Source of the DNA: Fulvia fulva
Taxonomy: Eukaryota; Ascomycota; Dothideomycetes; Mycosphaerellales; Mycosphaerellaceae
DNA: 64,000 nt
Direction: 5' to 3'
NCBI RefSeq assembly: GCF_020509005.1
Contig: NC_063013.1
Span: 806,001 to 870,000 of the forward strand
Shown in pieces: positions 10,493-20,753 of the stretch. Within the stretch, counting starts at the first letter, position 1, and each line of letters begins with the position of its first letter. A program made the position numbers and the translations under genes. Under the pieces are notes generated by a model that searched no databases, was not told the origin of the DNA, and saw only the letters and a list, made by a program, of their open reading frames with translations.

Positions 10493-11002
10493 TCATTATG
10501 GTAATATCTAATGCAGACTGGTTATGCCACAAGAGTAACATGAAGACTCGTGTACTTCGCGACCACTCTCAACAATACTATCTCCTTCAGGATGTCGCTG
10601 CTCGCTTTCGTCAGTTTCGCTATCGCCCAGCTCGACCTTCCGGGAAGCTCGGAAACTCCTTGTTCAAGATTGTGGGCCGCCTACGAGCCCTGCACGCCTG
10701 CAACAAGCAATCGCCGATGCACCACGATCTGACGGATCTGAAAAGACAACAGCCAGGTGCAGGGAAGCGAGATAATGCCCAATTCAGCGAGCTGCAGAAA
10801 GAAAGACCCAGAACATCTGCAACGCCAATGCTGTAGCACCTGCAAAGGTCAGACGGGATCGACGAGTAATTCGCCACAGTATACTGTACGGAATAGGGAC
10901 CTCCGTGATGTCCACCGGCCATATTTCAGGACAGATTGAAGGTCGAGGAGTGTGAGGTTTACGATTTTTAATAATTTCAGCCTCAGCATCGGAACTGGAG
11001 CC
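10493..11002. other. Intergenic, no gene supported
   Basis: Open frames of up to 112 codons are present, but none has a motif or splice support. It contains the 3' flank of sur2 and the upstream region of the next gene. Confidence 0.55.
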
Positions 11003-12243
11003 ATGGAATCGAAAGAGCTTGCAGTCCCGTTGGGATCACTTGTCTGCGTGACTGGCTCGAATGGTATGGTTGGGAGTCATATTGTTGACCAGGTCCTGGC
11101 TTTTGGATATCGCGTTCGTGGTATTGTACGCAACCTCCAGAAATCGGACTGGATGCTCGAACACTTCAACACCAAATACGGCGCGAACGCTCTCAAAGTC
11201 GTCCAAGTCCCCGACCTCGCTATCGAAGGGTCGTTGGACAGCGCGCTCCAAGGTACCGTTCACCACTTCCTACCCACAGCGCCCACTGCCACTAACGCTA
11301 TCACCAGACTGCGTCGCCCTAATCCACGCCGCCTCAGACCTCTCCTTCTCCCCGGACCCCAACACCGTCAACCCCTCCTCCATAAACCAACTCCTCTGCA
11401 CCCTACACTCCGCCCTAAAACACCCAACCCTAACCCGCTTCATCTTCACCTCCTCCTCCCTCGCCGCCGCCTCCCAAACCCAGCCCCCGGACCCCTACTC
11501 CCTCACCCCCACCTCCTGGAACACCCTCGACCTCGCCGCCGCCTGGGCTCCCCCGTCCTACACCTTGCCTCCCGACCGCTTCACAAAAGTCTACGCAGCA
11601 TCCAAAGTGCAGGCCGAGCAGGCGTTCTGGGAATGGATGGATCGGACACGGCCGCATTTTGTCGGCAATGCGGTGTTGCCGGATTGGGTTACGGGGGCGC
11701 CGGTGCATGGGGCGCAAGGGTTTCCGAGTGGGGTGGCGTTGATGAGGGGGTTGTGGTATGGCGATTCGGGGTTTCGGGCGGTGGGGCCAGGGCATGGGGT
11801 GGATGCGGGTGATGTGGGGAGGTTGCATGTTGCGGCGATGGCGAGGGGGGATTGTGCTAGTGAAAGGGTGTTTGCGTATGGGTGGTCGAGGCGGTGGACG
11901 GAGGGTATTGAGATGTGGTGAGTTGAGTGGTGATGCGGGTGGGGAGTTTGAGGGGGAAGTTTGAATGGATGCTGATGAGGGTTTAGGCAGGAGATGTATC
12001 CGGATCATGAGTTTCCTGGTATGTCCGAGTGATTTTTGGTGGTCAAGATGATTGCTGATTCGTGCTGTAGAGCCTCCACCTAACGAGGGCTATGATATGT
12101 CCGCCGGCAGGGTGACTGCACGACCGCGAGCAGAGGAACTACTGGAATGGATCAGTGGTAAGACTTTCCGGCCTATGGAGGAGAGTCTCAAGGAGTTGGG
12201 TGATTACATCGAGAAGGACTATAAGGCAAACACTGAGTCGTGA
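11003..12243 (+). CDS. NAD(P)-dependent epimerase/dihydroflavonol-reductase-like extended SDR
   Basis: Extended short-chain dehydrogenase/reductase of the ketoreductase/DFR-like group. Four exons (11003-11252, 11308-11917, 11987-12018, 12071-12243) join in frame to 354 residues. The cofactor motif is VCVTGSNGMVGSHI, and the catalytic Tyr and Lys sit in YAASKVQAE. RFIFTSSS supplies the active-site Ser strand. All three introns have GT-AG ends and lengths of 52-69 bp. An in-frame ATG at 10952 adds 17 unlikely residues, so MESKELAVP is taken as the start. Base use is odd: the first half of exon 2 is very C-rich on the coding strand and the second half very G-rich. The substrate is unknown. Confidence 0.88.
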
Positions 12244-12975
12244 CTGTCAATGTGTACGAGCCAGTAGAAGGAATTTTGTTCCTATCTGGCGAGTGCAAAC
12301 GTGGTGGCGCATCATCCTGTCGTTGAGATATTCGTGTCAAGCTCGCCTGCGTTGTGGGCAGAGGCCGGTCAATGTTGGGCGTGTCACGCCAGTTGCTACG
12401 AAGGCGGTCCTTCTTGCTTGTTTGATCGGGTAACATCGTCACAGCATGAGGAATGTCAGGTGGCACTGTCCTTTGTGCGAGAGCGATCGCCAAGCAGTTT
12501 CGAGAACACGTTGGGTTCGTGCTACTGAGAAGGATTGGTACAGTACCAGGACTGAGAGTTTTGCGGCATGTTGCGACAAGAGAGTATGAAGAAGATGCGC
12601 GAACAGACCGAGGAAGGGTTGGTGACGCAGGACTTTTCGCGACAGAGACCCAGAAGTCTGTGGGTGCCAGCGGATGGTGGTGAACCATTGAAGGGCAGCG
12701 GAGGAGAGATGGGGTTATGGAAGAGCATAGCTCGGAGCAGTGAGGAATCGTCACCAGAGTAGCTTGCAGCCAATTTCGATTCCACCTTTTCTGGATCACC
12801 TGATCCGTCATGGTCTTCAAGATTTGAGTATGCATTTCGTGGGCGACCTGCCGAATACCCTCGTGATCCCACCTTCGTGCTGTATGTAGGAACGCCTCAA
12901 ACGCCTCCTTGTGCCTGCGCACCTCTGTACGTAGGGGTATCCATATCTCCACACCATCACCACCCACTCCCCCGT
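12244..12975. other. Convergent 3' flanks, no gene supported
   Basis: A 259-codon minus-strand open frame crosses this region into the last exon of the reductase. It has no recognisable domain and opposes real coding sequence, so I do not call it. Confidence 0.55.
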
Positions 12976-13633
12976 CTAAAACTGATCCAAAGTCATACTC
13001 ATCGACACATCCGTATTCTCCACCATCTTCGTAAACTCCTCAAAACTAATCTTTCCATCATGGTCCAGATCGGCCTCCATAATCGTCTTATCCACAATCT
13101 GCTGCAACTGCTGGTCCTTCAAGTTGCTGCCGACCATCATCTTCAGTACTATGAAGAGCTCGCCATTGCTGATGTAGCCGTCGCGGTCGATGTCGTAGAC
13201 TTTGAAGGCGAAGCGGAGCTTCTCTTCCTTGTTGCCTTTGGAGCTGAAGGCGCTGAGGCCAGAGACGAATTCTTGGAAGTCGACGTCGCCGCCGCCGTCT
13301 TCGTCGAAGATGGCGATCATGCGCGTTGCGAGGGGATTTGAGGAGACTTGGGGGAGAGAGAGGAATTCGTCGCGTTCGATTGTGCCGGAGTTGTCCTGGG
13401 AGGGGGTGTTAGGAGGTGAAAGGTGGAGGGAGGCGGGTATGGCGTACTTTGTCGAGTTTCATGAAGCGTTTTCTTAGGCGGTCGACCTCATCTCTGTCGA
13501 CTGTGCAGCAAATATGATCAGCACGTGGTCATGTTTCAGCTGAGCGAGTGAGGTAGTTCTGTGGGAGAAGTGCGAGCATACAATTTGAGCCGCTGACGAT
13601 GCTGTCGAGCATCTGGGAGTTTGCGTTGCCCAT
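12976..13633 (-). CDS. cnb1: Calcineurin regulatory subunit B
   Basis: EF-hand regulatory subunit of the Ca2+/calmodulin-dependent phosphatase calcineurin, which controls stress responses, ion homeostasis and virulence in fungi. Three exons (13582-13633, 13448-13500, 12976-13395) join in frame to 174 residues, the normal length. The N-terminus [10 protein letters not shown] carries the Gly2 myristoylation signal. EF-hand loops are visible at [36 protein letters not shown] and [12 protein letters not shown], all with intact acidic ligands. Introns of 81 and 52 bp have GT-AG ends. The gene diverges from the DUF1770-type gene across 428 bp. Confidence is very high. Confidence 0.97.
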
Positions 13634-14061
13634 GTCGACGTCGTGCTGTTGTTGTGGTGGTGAGTGAGTAGGTTGTCTAGAGTTGTACTGTATGCCATTC
13701 CCCATGAACTTCAAGTGGGCCCTCACAAGCACCGAAGCTGGACCCTGCTGCTGCTATTGCCGTATCGATTGCCTCAAGTCGAAGACGATGTGAATCTATC
13801 AGTCTGTCGTATTACTTTTCGTGTGAAGAATCGCTATCGTGCCCGACCCGATCGCGCTGTATGCACTGATCTCGCCTCAGCTGTGTTGGTTGCAGCCCTC
13901 GTTTCACATGTGAAGTCAATTGAAACAGTGCTTCGATCCCACGAGTTTAGCTGCAGCTTGAAGCCGTCAAGGGTGCTCTACCACTCCACGACATTACAAT
14001 CAACACCAACACCCATCCTCACATCGACACAGCCTTTCCCGTGCCAACCAACACTCCAACA
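13634..14061. promoter_or_regulatory. Divergent promoter region between cnb1 and DUF1770-type gene
   Basis: 428 bp between divergent start codons. The right half has a CA-rich leader just before the ATG at 14062. No defined factor-binding site can be supported. Confidence 0.4.
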
Positions 14062-14729
14062 ATGGCACCAGGTCTCGAAGACATCGCCATCCAGGCCGCC
14101 GAAACGTTCCAGACAGCACACATCAACAGAGCTCCCTCACGCGCCGACCTAGCACCATCGACCTCGGCAGACACGAAAGAGCGCGTAACATGGGATCGAT
14201 CAGCAGATGTGGAAGACTACGAGGACGTCGCGGAAGATGAAGTCCCGCTTTCAGTCCTTAGACCGCTACCGCAAGATCAGAGGAGAAAGCCAGCACACAT
14301 GCAGCTGCCAGACCTGCGCTTCGAGCAGAGTTACTTGAAGAGTATCGAAAAGGTCCAGGGTTGGAAAATGGTCACGTTCATCACAATCAAGGATCAAGTA
14401 TGTATGGTGAGAATGATGCAATGGATGTACGGACTGACCAGGGAGTAGGTCCTGATGCCTCTAGTTCAAGGTCTCGCGTGGACACTTATCGTTGCAGGGT
14501 GTAAGTATCCAGCCCACGCGATGTTCTTGCCATTCATTAACAGCCTCGTAGGGAGACACTGGAATGCTGCGACCAAGTTCTCCGGACAAACTGTTGGCGC
14601 TCGCATCCGACGATGGTGTATGTCGTGCTTCATCTGACAGAGAGCGTGATTGCTAACCCATGTCATGTAGGGTGGGAGACCAACAACTGGGTCATTCCCG
14701 ATCAGAGCAAGAGAACGAAGACTGCGTGA
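14062..14729 (+). CDS. DUF1770-type fungal protein of unknown function
   Basis: Four exons (14062-14397, 14449-14500, 14552-14617, 14671-14729) join in frame to 170 residues. The N-terminus EDIAIQAAETFQTAHINRAPS and the segment PDLRFEQSYLKSI match what I remember of the fungal-specific DUF1770 family. The spliced C-terminus has a hydrophobic, possibly membrane-associated segment (VLMPLVQGLAWTLIVAGWRH). It is followed by GQTVGARIRRWWWETNNW, a conserved Arg/Trp-rich end. That all three introns recreate this continuous motif strongly supports the model. No biochemical role is known to me. Confidence 0.8.
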
Positions 14730-16354
14730 AATGTGGCATCACACATCTTACAGCTATGATATAGCATCACTGTCAAGCCATGTCGACAGATCAAGGAGAA
14801 CGCGGAGCCGCGCAATCCTTCTCCAGCTCTCCACACTGCCGAGATGTACCTCCTCCCGATGTAGGATGGAACGTGGGATGTGAGCACGCGACACACTGCC
14901 ACAGGGGGCTGTCAACACGGGTGGGATTGTGTTGTCCATCGACTCGGCATGCGTGTCCGAAGCGTGCGTTTGCTGTACCTGCGAACGTCTACGGGACGAC
15001 TACCTTTTACAAACGTCGTTGCCGGCAAACTCTCCGACAGTCACAGACAAGGCTGAACACTGTATGCACTGCTGGACTCCTGGTTGCCACGATTAGTTTG
15101 CGGTGATGGTTGTGGGACATGGCCTCAGAGGCTGGTGCAATTGCGCACATCGGATTACTACAACTACCCTTCGAACGTCACTAGCTTGCAGAACTAGTTC
15201 GTGGAACTCTTTGCAGAACCTTTGTGGCAAAACGGCGTATGCGACTACCACACAAGACTCGGCGGCACAGCGATGCAATTCTAGCAAGAATAGCCCAGCC
15301 GAGGCGTCATTGCATCCGACATCGCGACTAGGACCACGGGAGGCAAACGAGCGCGGCAACAGACGGCAAAGTGTTGTGCAGGAGACAATCGAGCGTGAGA
15401 TGCAGCTGCACAGCTATCACAAGCTGTTATGGCCATGCTGTGTCAAGCACGGCATGCAATAGACGCTCTTGCCGCGGGGCCAATCTCAACTCGCGCATTC
15501 TGAAGGCTTAAGGTGCGCTATGCCCTAAATCTGTCTTTACGCTATCTGCACGACTGTGGGAGAAGAAGACTGAGCCAGTGACGCTGCTTCTTGATGGCGT
15601 GCTCGAGTCTAGTGAGCGTTTCGCACTGTTTGGTCAGTCGAGCCCGCATACACCACCTTATCTCGACTACATCTCTCCAAACGACCTACCTATTCTATAC
15701 CACCCGCTCTATGCTCCCCCCTCCATCCGCAAGATGTCTCCTCGAAGTCGTGGGTGTTGCTTGACGTCTGGCCCGTCTCACCACATTCCGCCAAGGCCTT
15801 GAGACCCCTACCACGCCGATGTGTGGAGCCACAGTGGGGCAGGCCTGAATCTTCATTCGACACCTCCAAGCAGAGCCTTTTCACTGCTCGTGCCGTGTGA
15901 GCCATTTGGCTTGTTCACAGCCTGGACACCGAGGAAACGTAACATCAGCCGAAGCGAGATCATGCCTGACGTACCTCACCTGCAGCTAAGTGGTCCATTG
16001 TCTTAGTACCTGCCAAACGTTGACCCGGAAGACCTGGTCGTGCCTTCTCAACCTGTGGGTTCAGACACGAGCCAAAGTTAAAAGCGCCCACGGCGACTGC
16101 TCCGGCTTCTACCCGTCAGAATGATACTTGACGACCAAGTGAAGTCACTCCTATTGAAATAACACCTCTGTCAAATCTCTTCGCAGTGTCTGCAAAGAGA
16201 TACATCATCACATTCTCATTGTCTATAATCGGCTCGACATTCCAGTCGTAAGACACCACTACCCTGCCATTGTTAATTGTGCAATTGTCGAAAGACTGCA
16301 CAACACAATCCACCTGCCTCTGGCCAAGTGAAGACTTGAAATACATCAACCATC
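14730..16354. other. Long intergenic region, no gene supported
   Basis: 1.6 kb without a convincing coding frame on either strand; the longest frame is about 119 codons and compositionally random. It is not RIP-like, since CA and TG are frequent. It could hold a non-coding transcript or long UTRs. Confidence 0.5.
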
Positions 16355-17909
16355 ATGTCGAATAAGCCAGTGTTTGTAGCAACCCATCCACGGGCATGCT
16401 CCACTGCATTCGAGCGGGTATGTCCTTTGCTCGTCGGCGGAAGATGGCGCTCGATACTGATACGAACACCAGGTCTTCATGACCCGTCGCAACACCATCC
16501 ACACAGTACACGAGCCTTGCGGCGACGCCTACTACTATGGCCCTGAGAGAATGGGTTCCAGATTCGAAGGCGAAGAGCACGAGCAGGATCGCGAGAAGAG
16601 CGGTTTCAGCCAGTCGACGTTCAAGTCCATCTTCGACAGGATCGTGTCCGAGTCGACTGAGGTATGTCTTGACCCACATTTCCCAATTTTGCATTCTTGA
16701 CACCTCCTGTACCTTGCATTGTCGTCTCTCACTCAGGCTGCGCTTGGGCCGTCTCTCACGGCGCCAAGCTCTTTTGGCGCAGATTGCGCCCGTGGCTAAG
16801 CGAGGAGCCGAAGATCGTCTTTCGACCTAACCACCACGTGGTTTCGCGAGTGTCGTGCTCATCTTTGATCTGCGCTGTCGCTGAGATATCGTCGCCGTTG
16901 TCCTGCTTTTTCGAAACGATGCGACCGTGTCGTCGGGAAGCAATGCTGACCCACCTTGCAGGGCAAGCGCACCTTTATCAAAGACATGGCGCAGTATTAC
17001 ATCCCTGAAGCCGAGCAGCCTCCTGTCATCGCACCTTCTCTTCACCAGATCAAGCGTGGTGTTGGCACCAACGGACTGCCTGCAGCCAACGATGGTGGCG
17101 ATGCCACCAGCGACAAGGACTCTGGTATTGCCATGACTCCTGAGGCTAGCAGACCAAGCAGCCCGAAGAGTCCTCCATTCCCATATGAAGGCTCTTTCGC
17201 GGAGTCCAACAACCCGACGGTCGTGCCAAGGGAGATGCTCGAGAAGTTCCACTGGACCTTCTTGATCAGACATCCCAGCAAGTCCATCCCCAGCTACTAC
17301 CGATGCTGTATTCCGCCTTTGGTAGAGAGGACTAAGTTCAGCCCGTTCATGCCCAAGGAAGCCGGGTACCACGAGCTCCGACGCCTCTTCGACTACCTCA
17401 AGGACACAGGCTTGGTCGGTCCCAAGATCTGTGGCCAGGAGAATGCCGAAGGCATCGAGCTCAAACCCGGTCAGGTCGAAATCTGCGTCCTTGACGCTGA
17501 TGACATGCTTGACGACCCAGAGGGCAACCTTCGTGCGTACTGCGAATCGATCGGCGTGGACTTCTCGCAAGCCATGTTGAACTGGGATTCGGAGGAGTCG
17601 CATGCGTTCGCGAAGGAGCAGTTTGAGAAGTGGAACGGGTTCCACGATGATGCTATCAACTCGACTGACTTGAAGCCAAGACAGCACGTAAGTCGAATCG
17701 TCGATCCTAAAACGTCAGTCGTGCATGAACCGAAAGCTGACCTACCATCACAGAAGCATGCTCCAAAGAGCGACGAGCAGCTGTACCAGGAATGGATCGA
17801 GAAGTACGGCCAAGCAGCCGCCGACGTGATCAAGGAGACCGTCGACGACAACGTTGCCGACTACGAGTACTTGAAGCAGTACGCCATCCAAGTCCCAAAG
17901 AAGGCTTGA
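16355..17909 (+). CDS. Sulfotransferase-like P-loop protein (fungal)
   Basis: Four exons (16355-16417, 16473-16661, 16962-17687, 17754-17909) join in frame to about 377 residues. VFVATHPRACSTAFERV at the N-terminus resembles the 5'-phosphosulfate loop of sulfotransferase-fold proteins. FLIRHPSKSIPSYY near residue 190 resembles the 3'-phosphate-binding segment. Fungal members usually read on from the first loop into FMTRR...HEP.GDAYYYGPERM, as here. A Ser/Pro-rich insert near residues 115-160 interrupts the core. Intron 2 is unusually long (300 bp). Intron 3 (66 bp) is in frame and has no stop, so retention would add 22 residues. The substrate is unknown. Confidence 0.78.
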
Positions 17910-18366
17910 TTGTCCATCTCCTCATGAACAGGATCGATTTTAACGAGACCACGCAAGTCACGCTCCCTTCTTAACGGCTGACAGCGAGAAGTGCGTTTTT
18001 GGCATTGGGATGGCATGACTTCTTGGACTAGATTGATGATGGAAAACCGGGAACACATCAGATTGTAGGGAAGAGAAGAGGACACTTTGGGTAGTGCAGT
18101 ACTTCTAGTTACACTGTTCGGCACTGTGTGAGCACGCAATGTCAATCGTCCCAGCACGCCATTTCTCAGATCTTCTCGTCGGGGTCTGCGAGGGAGTTCA
18201 TCGACCTAAGCCGGGACATCGCCCCGATGTGTTGCCGTGGATGAACGATTCAACCGGGCTGCGCGACGTCATGTACGCATGTTGTTGATGCTGATTCTTA
18301 AGGTCAACGAAGATAACATTCTCCTGCCGGCAGAACAGATTAAGATCGCTCGTCGAAGACAGCACC
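17910..18366. other. Intergenic, no gene supported
   Basis: 3' flank of the sulfotransferase-like gene and promoter of the NAD(P)-binding gene. No other signal is seen. Confidence 0.5.
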
Positions 18367-19252
18367 ATGGCGACAACTCTCATCTTCGGCGGCAGCGGCA
18401 AAGTCGCTCGCCACATAACCCGTCTCCTCTCAAAAGAAGGTCAGACAGTTTACTCCATCATCGTAAGCCGTTACATCACAAAACGAACACATCACCACAA
18501 CGTGCCCTGAGATCTAATGAAGCTATAGAGAAACCCCGACCAGAAATCCGACATCCAATCCCTCGGCGGCAAACCCATAGTCCAGAGCATCGAAGACTCC
18601 ACAGTCGACGACTTCGTCTCCACCATCAAGCAAACAAACCCCAGCACTGTAATCTGGGCAGCAGGCGCAGGCGGTGGAAGCCCTGAGAGGACGAAAGCCG
18701 TTGACAACGAGGGAGCCATCAAATCCATGGACGCTACTGCTAAGGCGGGAGTCACGAAGCGATATATCATCATCTCCGCTATTGATGTCAGGAATCGTGA
18801 CAATAAACCGGAGCCGGAATGGTACAATGATGAAGACCGCGATAGGAGTAATAAAGTCTGGGGTGCTATTGGCGTACGTGTCCTCCATTCATCCAACCGG
18901 AAGTCATATGCAAAATCGCAAGACTAACATATCCCACCAGCCTTACATGCACGCCAAATTCGCCGCCGACCGCTCGCTGGTAACCGAAAACGATCGCCGC
19001 GGGCTCGACTACACCATTGTTCGCCCCGGCGGCTTATCACAGGATCCCGCGAAGGGGACGATCGCGGCTGGAAAGGTGCATTTGAACACGACGATCAGTA
19101 GGGAGGATGTCGCGGCTGCGGTTGTGGAGATTATGAAGAATGAGGGGACGAAGGGGTTGGCGATTGATATGGTGGGTGGAGACACGCCGGTCAGGGATGC
19201 GATTGCGGATGTTGTGAAGGGACGGGTTGATGGGTTTGAGGGGAGGTATTAG
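18367..19252 (+). CDS. NAD(P)-binding atypical SDR (NmrA/YwnB-like)
   Basis: Single-domain Rossmann protein of about 250 residues from three exons (18367-18462, 18529-18873, 18941-19252; introns 66 and 67 bp). The start MATTLIFGGSGKVARHI contains the GGxGxVA cofactor motif. VIWAAGAGGGSP and RYIIISAIDVRNR follow in the order expected for atypical SDRs that act as reductases or redox sensors. LDYTIVRPGGLSQDP, after the second splice, is the conserved VRPGGL segment. Similar fungal genes are annotated as NAD-dependent epimerase or NmrA-like. It converges on the HET gene with 33 bp between stop codons. Confidence 0.88.
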
Positions 19253-19285
19253 GTTCGTCGTTCTTCTTCAACACGCTCTGTCCGG

Positions 19286-20344
19286 CTAGAAGTCGCGGTC
19301 TACGATAGTGTCATCTTCATATGCGTTACGGCCATCGTGTACATCTGGCTCGATGTTCTCTGCACCCCTTCCACTATCTTGCACTATCTCCACGTATGTC
19401 GCGATCCAGAAGCTGAGTTGTCGCAATGTGATCACTTCCCGGCGGTCCCTGGCCTTGAGTAACCTTGGTGATTTGGAGCCCATGATTGAGAACGGAGCGT
19501 CGCTGGGTTCATCCGCATTGCGATCAGTTCTGGCGACCATGATGGCTTCTTCGATCAACAAAGGGACCTTTAGACTGTCTGAGCCATGCCAAGTGTGCCT
19601 GGACTCTTCGCTCTCTGTGATGATGCTGAACAGTGCCTCGAGGTCACCCAGTATAGCCCATTCAAGAACACTTCTGCCGCACAGCACGTCGATCCTCTCT
19701 TTTCCAACTGCGCACAGCTCTTGGACAACCCAAAGTCTGCTCCAGTATCTTCTTTGCTCAAAAGTGCACAGGTCTAACGCAGCTGACTTCAGCTCTCCTG
19801 CTGTCTTACCTTTGGCCCAACCCTTAAAGCGTGATACCCTATCCCTGCCAAAAGGATGCCATTCCACCGCAAGAATGTACGGTAGATCCGTTTCCAGTCG
19901 CAAATAGGATCGAAGCTCGTCGCACAGCTTTTGGATGCGAAGGCTGACAGCGTCATGTGGTCCTACATTCGCAAGCACGCGACATGCGTGCGAAAATGTC
20001 GTTCCCATCAGGGCTACTTGTGGTTCCTTCTCGTTCAGACTCGCCTGATCGATGCAGACAGAATCGATCCAGACATAGGAAGCTGCGCTGTTTAGCCGAG
20101 CCTGCCAAAGAGCATACTGGCAATTTGGTGTGACCGAAAGACGGTGATTATTCACGACGATGTGCGCTGTACACTCGCTTTCGCCCCAGGTATATGAGAT
20201 ACCGTTGAATACTGGTGAGTCTGCGAGTGCATGTACGGACATGGCGCATGCTACCATGTCTGATGGACCATCTTGAAACTGGAGGAGCCTGATGTGAGTG
20301 TTCGGGTCCAGTAATCGACAGTCGGCGTACAGCTTCGAGGTCAT
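19286..20344 (-). CDS. Heterokaryon incompatibility (HET) domain protein
   Basis: 352-residue protein taken from the ATG at 20344 (MTSKLYADCRLLDP); codons further upstream look like leader. The HET domain shows its diagnostic blocks: FNGISYTWGE, then YVWIDSVCIDQASLNEKEPQVALMG, and RRYWSRLWVVQELC. HET domains mediate programmed cell death in vegetative incompatibility and have structural kinship to TIR domains. Many family members with this architecture have no assigned allele specificity. The region after the domain is short, with no NACHT or repeat module visible, so this is a stand-alone HET protein. The long, overlapping plus-strand frame is a shadow. Confidence 0.9.
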   Translation of the reverse strand: MTSKLYADCRLLDPNTHIRLLQFQDGPSDMVACAMSVHALADSPVFNGISYTWGESECTAHIVVNNHRLSVTPNCQYALWQARLNSAASYVWIDSVCIDQASLNEKEPQVALMGTTFSHACRVLANVGPHDAVSLRIQKLCDELRSYLRLETDLPYILAVEWHPFGRDRVSRFKGWAKGKTAGELKSAALDLCTFEQRRYWSRLWVVQELCAVGKERIDVLCGRSVLEWAILGDLEALFSIITESEESRHTWHGSDSLKVPLLIEEAIMVARTDRNADEPSDAPFSIMGSKSPRLLKARDRREVITLRQLSFWIATYVEIVQDSGRGAENIEPDVHDGRNAYEDDTIVDRDF

Positions 20345-20753
20345 GGCCGTGCGGATGCGATGCGAGAGAGAGAGCTTGCGAGTTGGCCAACAGCAAGCCG
20401 GCAACAAGCTGCTCAGCACAGCCCTCGGCCGCAAGTCACACAGCATGAGGGCCACGCACAGCACACGCCCTCTCGTTGGTCGAAACAGCAAAACGCTGCT
20501 GAAGAATGTCACATAGTATTATTGATCTTGTTCTCAATCGAAGAGGGTATATCGCTACAGCAAGAAGAATCGTTATTATGCCTCGTTATGTGTGTTGACC
20601 AGTGCCCAATGCTCCAACACCCCAAATCTATACGCGGTGCAATCAATGCACCAACCCCCAAAAACGCCATGCTAATCCCAACCAAGAGTTCCTTCCTGTC
20701 GCGTGATGGATGCCCCAAGAGTAATGGCATTGGCATCGACTTTGTACAAGCGA
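20345..20753. other. Short intergenic region between HET gene and the 1777-residue gene
   Basis: About 410 bp holding the promoter of the HET gene and the 3' flank of the next minus-strand gene. No further feature can be supported. Confidence 0.5.

Noticed and set aside
12188..12967. 259-codon minus-strand open frame between the reductase and cnb1
   Set aside because: No domain, antisense to the reductase's last exon, and composition is random.
11003..20344. Secondary metabolite cluster suggested by the reductase, SDR and sulfotransferase-like genes
   Set aside because: No polyketide synthase, NRPS, terpene cyclase or pathway regulator. Housekeeping genes (calcineurin B, DUF1770-type) are interspersed.
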